The translations under genes were made by a program, and so were the position numbers. The notes beneath the pieces are model-generated. The model searched no databases. It was not told where the DNA came from and saw only the letters and a list, made by a program, of their open reading frames with translations. DNA of 7,821 nucleotides from Chloroflexota bacterium (GTDB lineage Bacteria > Chloroflexota > Anaerolineae > Anaerolineales > Villigracilaceae). Location: the NCBI GenBank assembly GCA_021796315.1, contig JAJYOH010000268.1:1-7821 (forward strand), in the 5' to 3' direction. Positions 5,331 to 7,821 of the stretch are shown here, piece by piece (the stretch's first letter is position 1; every line of letters starts with the position of its first letter).

Positions 5331-5963
5331 ATGTCAAACAAACTTTGCCCGAAGATCATTCTCGAAGGCACGCGCCTGACGTTCAAGACCGAGATCGCTT
5401 TTGAATTGAATGAACATCCGCGCATTGTGGGGCCGCGCAAGTATCGCTATCATTCGCCGTTGATTTCCGCCGAGTGGTGCACGTTCACCAATTATCCCTG
5501 GGGGCGCGGACCGATCAACTTCGAGCCGCAGGAAGAGTCGCTCGCCATCGAAACCTACCAGACCTGGGCGCGCATGTTCGAACTGCAAAAATATTATTCG
5601 TGGATCGTTGACCGCTTCCACATTTCGACGCAGGCTTACCAAAAACAAACTTACGGCAAGGATTATGATTTCCGCTGGCTGGAGGATAGACTCCTGCCGC
5701 TGAATTTCCGCATCGTGTTTTGCACCCGCTCGCCCGAATCCTTTGAAGCCGCCCGCGCCGAACGGCTGAAAGTCTCCGGCAATCCAGCGCAATACAACGA
5801 CCTGACTCTCTTCATCCATGAACAGGAATTGATGCGCGAACTGATCGCCAAATCGCAGCTTCCCAGTTTGACGCTGGACATTTCAGATAACAATATCAAC
5901 GCCGCCGTCGAGCGCGTGGCAGATTGGATGGAAGTCAGCGGCGGGTTGTATATGAATAAGTAA
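5331..5963 (+). CDS. Thymidylate-kinase-like P-loop protein with degenerate Walker A
   Basis: A 210-residue protein resembling thymidylate/nucleoside kinases. The N-terminal IILEGTRLTFKTE (9-21) aligns with the kinase P-loop (EG-x4-GK-S/T), but Phe18 replaces the glycine before Lys19; Lys19 and Thr20 remain. VDRFHISTQAYQ (93-104) matches the thymidylate kinase DR(Y/F)xxSxxAYQ signature, and RIVFCTRSP (127-135) with RAERLK (142-147) resembles the following strand and the arginine-bearing lid. It could be a divergent (deoxy)nucleotide kinase or a nucleotide-binding protein without catalysis; the substrate is unknown. The ATG at 5331 is taken as the start because it follows the cyclase TAA by one base and opens the domain directly; an upstream in-frame ATG (5226) would overlap the cyclase deeply. 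No clear Shine-Dalgarno site is present, so translation is probably coupled to the cyclase. Confidence 0.6.
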   Translation: MSNKLCPKIILEGTRLTFKTEIAFELNEHPRIVGPRKYRYHSPLISAEWCTFTNYPWGRGPINFEPQEESLAIETYQTWARMFELQKYYSWIVDRFHISTQAYQKQTYGKDYDFRWLEDRLLPLNFRIVFCTRSPESFEAARAERLKVSGNPAQYNDLTLFIHEQELMRELIAKSQLPSLTLDISDNNINAAVERVADWMEVSGGLYMNK

Positions 5964-5970
5964 GGTTTTC

Positions 5971-6039
5971 GATTCAATAGGCTATTCCATATGAATCAAT
6001 CTGTAACCGCGTGTACTCAATTGATGTTTTATTACAGAT
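5971..6039. repeat. Two inverted repeats upstream of the restriction-modification genes
   Basis: The 117-nt gap between the P-loop gene and the methyltransferase contains GATTCA/TGAATC (5971-5976 and 5992-5997) and, just after, ATCTGTAA/TTACAGAT (5999-6006 and 6032-6039), an 8-bp perfect inverted repeat with a 25-nt spacer. They lie 40 to 110 bp upstream of the methyltransferase and could be binding sites for a regulator of the restriction-modification unit, or simply chance in AT-rich DNA. No controller-protein gene is seen. Confidence 0.35.
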
Positions 6040-6068
6040 GTTTTCTCAAAACCAGACAGGGTTTAGAG

Positions 6069-6074
6069 TAAAAT
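6069..6074 (+). promoter_or_regulatory. -10 element of the methyltransferase-endonuclease operon
   Basis: TAAAAT (6069-6074) ends 6 nt before the ATG at 6081, the same spacing as for the hydrolase and asparaginase-like genes. No convincing -35 is seen at 16-18 nt upstream. No Shine-Dalgarno sequence lies in front of the ATG, so a leaderless transcript is likely. Confidence 0.45.
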
Positions 6075-6080
6075 TACGGC

Positions 6081-7073
6081 ATGAGCCTCCCATTATTTCA
6101 AATCCCTAAACCGATAGACGACCACTTCAAAAGCGATTCGGATATAGTTCTTTTTAGCGGTGAAATCAAAGATTTACTCACTGAAATTCCTGATGATTCA
6201 ATTCAATTAATCATCACTTCTCCGCCATACAATCTTGGGAAAGATTATGAAAGCAGAGTTGAAATCGAACACTATCTTAGCAAGCAAGCTGAGATTATCG
6301 CTGAACTATATCGGGTCTTGAAAAACGAAGGTAGTTTGTGCTGGCAAGTGGGTAACTTTGTCGAGGATGGTGAAGTTTACCCGCTGGATATTCTGTATTA
6401 TGGAATATTCAAAAAACTAGGTTTGCATTTGCGGAATCGAATCATTTGGCGTTTTGGTCATGGGCTTCACGCGTCGAAGCGTTTTTCCGGAAGATACGAA
6501 ACTATTTTATGGTTTACCAAAAACGATAAGTATGTATTCAACTTGGATAGCGTCCGTGTTCCGTCAAAGTACCCTGGCAAGCGTCATTTCAAAGGCGAGA
6601 AGAAGGGACAACTCTCTGGTAATCCATTAGGAAAGAATCCGTCTGATGTTTGGGAAGTGGTTTTACAAGATTGGGAACAGGAAATTTGGGATATTCCGAA
6701 TGTAAAAGCAAATCATCCCGAAAAGACAGAACATCCATGCCAGTATCCGATTGAACTGGTTGAACGTTGCGTTCTGGCATTAACGAATGAAGGCGATTGG
6801 GTTTTAGATCCGTTTGCAGGTGTCGGTTCGTCATTGCTTGCGGCAATCAAAAATAATCGTCGAGCGGTGGGAAGCGACAAGGAAAAAGATTATATTGACT
6901 TAGCCCGTGAACGTATTCTTTCCTATTTCAATGGCGCCCTTGGTTATCGTCAACTTGGAACGCCAGTTTATCAGCCAACGGGCAAAGACAGTGTGTCGAA
7001 AATCCCCGATGAGTGGAAAAAAAACTACGCACAGAAAAACCTTCTTGATGGAAAAGGAGAATATAACAAATGA
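6081..7073 (+). CDS. Type II site-specific DNA methyltransferase (beta-class, N4-C or N6-A)
   Basis: A 330-residue amino-methyltransferase of the N6/N4 family. The catalytic motif IV IITSPPYNLGKDYE (44-57) comes first, and the S-adenosylmethionine-binding motif I VLDPFAGVGSS (241-251) lies near the C-terminus, the beta-class order; HPCQYPIELVERCV (218-231) is the usual segment before motif I. SPPY is commonest in N4-cytosine enzymes but is also found in some N6-adenine ones. Its job is to protect host DNA from the endonuclease encoded next: its TGA overlaps the endonuclease ATG (ATGA, 7070-7073). Base composition is clearly AT-richer than the left half (about 35% GC in 6121-6180 against about 58% in 3781-3840), pointing to acquisition by transfer. 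Length is normal and the frame is intact. Confidence 0.92.
   Translation: MSLPLFQIPKPIDDHFKSDSDIVLFSGEIKDLLTEIPDDSIQLIITSPPYNLGKDYESRVEIEHYLSKQAEIIAELYRVLKNEGSLCWQVGNFVEDGEVYPLDILYYGIFKKLGLHLRNRIIWRFGHGLHASKRFSGRYETILWFTKNDKYVFNLDSVRVPSKYPGKRHFKGEKKGQLSGNPLGKNPSDVWEVVLQDWEQEIWDIPNVKANHPEKTEHPCQYPIELVERCVLALTNEGDWVLDPFAGVGSSLLAAIKNNRRAVGSDKEKDYIDLARERILSYFNGALGYRQLGTPVYQPTGKDSVSKIPDEWKKNYAQKNLLDGKGEYNK
7054..7060 (+). promoter_or_regulatory. Shine-Dalgarno site of the endonuclease gene
   Basis: AAGGAGA lies 9 nt before the ATG at 7070, within the last codons of the methyltransferase. It settles the start inside the ATGA overlap and gives the endonuclease its own strong ribosome site rather than pure dependence on coupling. 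Confidence 0.7.
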
Positions 7074-7639
7074 AAATCGTCGGGGTCTATTCTTTCAATG
7101 GTGGTGAGAAGGCTATTCAAAAAAAGTACGCGAAAGAATTGGATGAAGTAAAAAGAATCCTGGCTCATGTTGACGCTAGAAATCACAAGACAAAGGCGAG
7201 CAAGGAAAAGACCATGCGGAATAGGATTTTATTCAGTCCTCGCTCCCTGAACAAAGAAATAAGCGACGGCTTTTTAGAATTGGGCTGGGAAAAGAAGCGG
7301 GTGCTTTGCGATTATCCAACGCAGTATTACAGCGGAGGATATGAAGCGCCTCAAGTTGCCAAAGGGGCTTTCAGAGAAATGGATTTCATCAAAAACAAAC
7401 TTGGCGTTGAAGTGCAATTTGGCAAGTATTCTTTCATGGTCTACAATGTCTGTGCCAAAATGACAATCTTCCACAACATGGGATTTATTGACGTTGGCAT
7501 TGAAATCGTTCCTGTGAAAGAATTAGCAGAAGATATGTCTTCGGGCGTTTCATATTTTGAACAATTTGTTTGGGATTTGGAACAACGTGGCGTTTCAGAT
7601 ATCGACATTCCAGTTTTGATTTTAGGTGTTACGCCTTAA
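7070..7639 (+). CDS. Type II restriction endonuclease, BglII/BstYI family
   Basis: A 189-residue endonuclease with a PD-(D/E)XK fold of the BglII/BstYI type. The core segment VEVQFGKYSFMVYN (113-126) resembles VEVQFSNYPFLLNN as I recall it in BglII. The catalytic residues align with exact spacing: Asp105, Glu114 and Gln116 correspond to BglII Asp84, Glu93 and Gln95. The later IFHNMG (133-138), SGVSYFEQ (158-165) and the strand VLILGV (182-187) also have BglII counterparts. BglII cuts AGATCT and BstYI RGATCY; the site of this enzyme cannot be read from the sequence, although a GATC-centred palindrome is a reasonable guess. It needs the preceding methyltransferase for host protection. The length is a little shorter than BglII (223 residues), mainly at the C-terminus, and the frame is intact. 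Confidence 0.88.
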   Translation: MKIVGVYSFNGGEKAIQKKYAKELDEVKRILAHVDARNHKTKASKEKTMRNRILFSPRSLNKEISDGFLELGWEKKRVLCDYPTQYYSGGYEAPQVAKGAFREMDFIKNKLGVEVQFGKYSFMVYNVCAKMTIFHNMGFIDVGIEIVPVKELAEDMSSGVSYFEQFVWDLEQRGVSDIDIPVLILGVTP

Positions 7640-7659
7640 CGCCCATTACATCTAAGGCG
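7632..7659 (+). terminator. Hairpin overlapping the endonuclease stop, weak terminator candidate
   Basis: CGCCTTA (7632-7638) pairs with TAAGGCG (7653-7659) around a 14-nt loop, and the stem includes most of the stop codon. No T-run follows, so it is at best a weak or factor-dependent terminator or an RNA-stabilising structure. Confidence 0.35.
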
Positions 7660-7700
7660 GGAACTCATTTCTCCTGCTATTGGTTAACCCAAACTAGTAT

Positions 7701-7751
7701 TACAACGAGACTTCAACGTACTACGAGATTTCGGTCGGTACTACGAGACTT
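7701..7751. repeat. Three direct copies of TACWACGAGAYTT
   Basis: The 13-nt word occurs at 7701-7713, 7719-7731 and 7739-7751, spaced 18 and 20 bp, with variable fillers between. The 182 bases after the endonuclease contain no gene I can support on either strand. The repeats may be iteron-like protein sites, the edge of a larger repeat array beyond the window, or an intergenic repeat family. Confidence 0.55.
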
Positions 7752-7821
7752 TGCGTTTACGGCGGTTCGAGCTTTGACTGTGTGATTGCGAACGGGTTCG
7801 TTTGCGGTGAGAACAATAGGC

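Noticed and set aside
7632..7660. Integron attC-like end (GCCTTAAC ... TAAGGCGGG) after the endonuclease
   Set aside because: The core lacks the GCCTAAC/GTTRRRY sites (one extra T), no second site or intI is present, and the unit has two genes and its own promoter, unlike a cassette.
7701..7751. CRISPR array
   Set aside because: Repeats are only 13 nt and imperfect, spacers are 5-7 nt, and no cas gene is present.
7570..7785. Open frame of 71 codons on the plus strand
   Set aside because: It overlaps the endonuclease end in another frame and continues into repeats; the peptide is compositionally odd with no recognisable motif.

Overview
The window looks like a chromosomal segment of an environmental bacterium. 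I lean towards Chloroflexota (Anaerolineae-like) because of the gene repertoire, the moderate GC of the core genes and a CGCNAAG palindromic repeat, but nothing in the sequence proves this. No rRNA, tRNA, CRISPR array or transposase was found.

Left part (1-3507), minus strand. Read in transcription order, this is an SDR oxidoreductase, an ACAD10/11-type acyl-CoA dehydrogenase and an APH-fold kinase, followed by the first 40 codons of a probable alpha/beta hydrolase that runs off the left edge under its own promoter. Reductase, kinase and dehydrogenase are the parts needed to degrade 4-hydroxyacyl-CoAs by phosphorylation and elimination, as in the Pseudomonas levulinate (Lva) pathway and mammalian ACAD10/11. 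The operon and the hydrolase share nearly the same promoter (AAAAATTGACA, 17-nt spacer, TAAACT). Three palindromic elements sit at gene ends: a 9-bp-period inverted repeat (204-272), an 81-bp inverted-repeat element touching the dehydrogenase stop (1396-1476), and a 28-nt hairpin that appears to have cut off the reductase's C-terminal DGG tail (2729-2756).

Middle part (3606-5963), plus strand. A short asparaginase-domain protein is transcribed divergently from the SDR operon. It is followed by a membrane-bound GGDEF diguanylate cyclase. One base after the cyclase stop begins a thymidylate-kinase-like protein with an eroded Walker A motif.

Right part (6081-7639), plus strand. A visibly AT-richer two-gene type II restriction-modification unit: a beta-class SPPY DNA methyltransferase overlapping by ATGA with a BglII/BstYI-family endonuclease that keeps the D-x8-E-x-Q active-site spacing. 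It is probably a horizontally acquired island. The last 180 bases hold no gene that I can support, only a hairpin and three copies of a 13-bp direct repeat.

Three genes (hydrolase, asparaginase-like, methyltransferase) have a -10-like hexamer ending exactly 6 nt before ATG and no Shine-Dalgarno sequence. This suggests leaderless mRNAs, whereas internal operon genes have clear Shine-Dalgarno sites.
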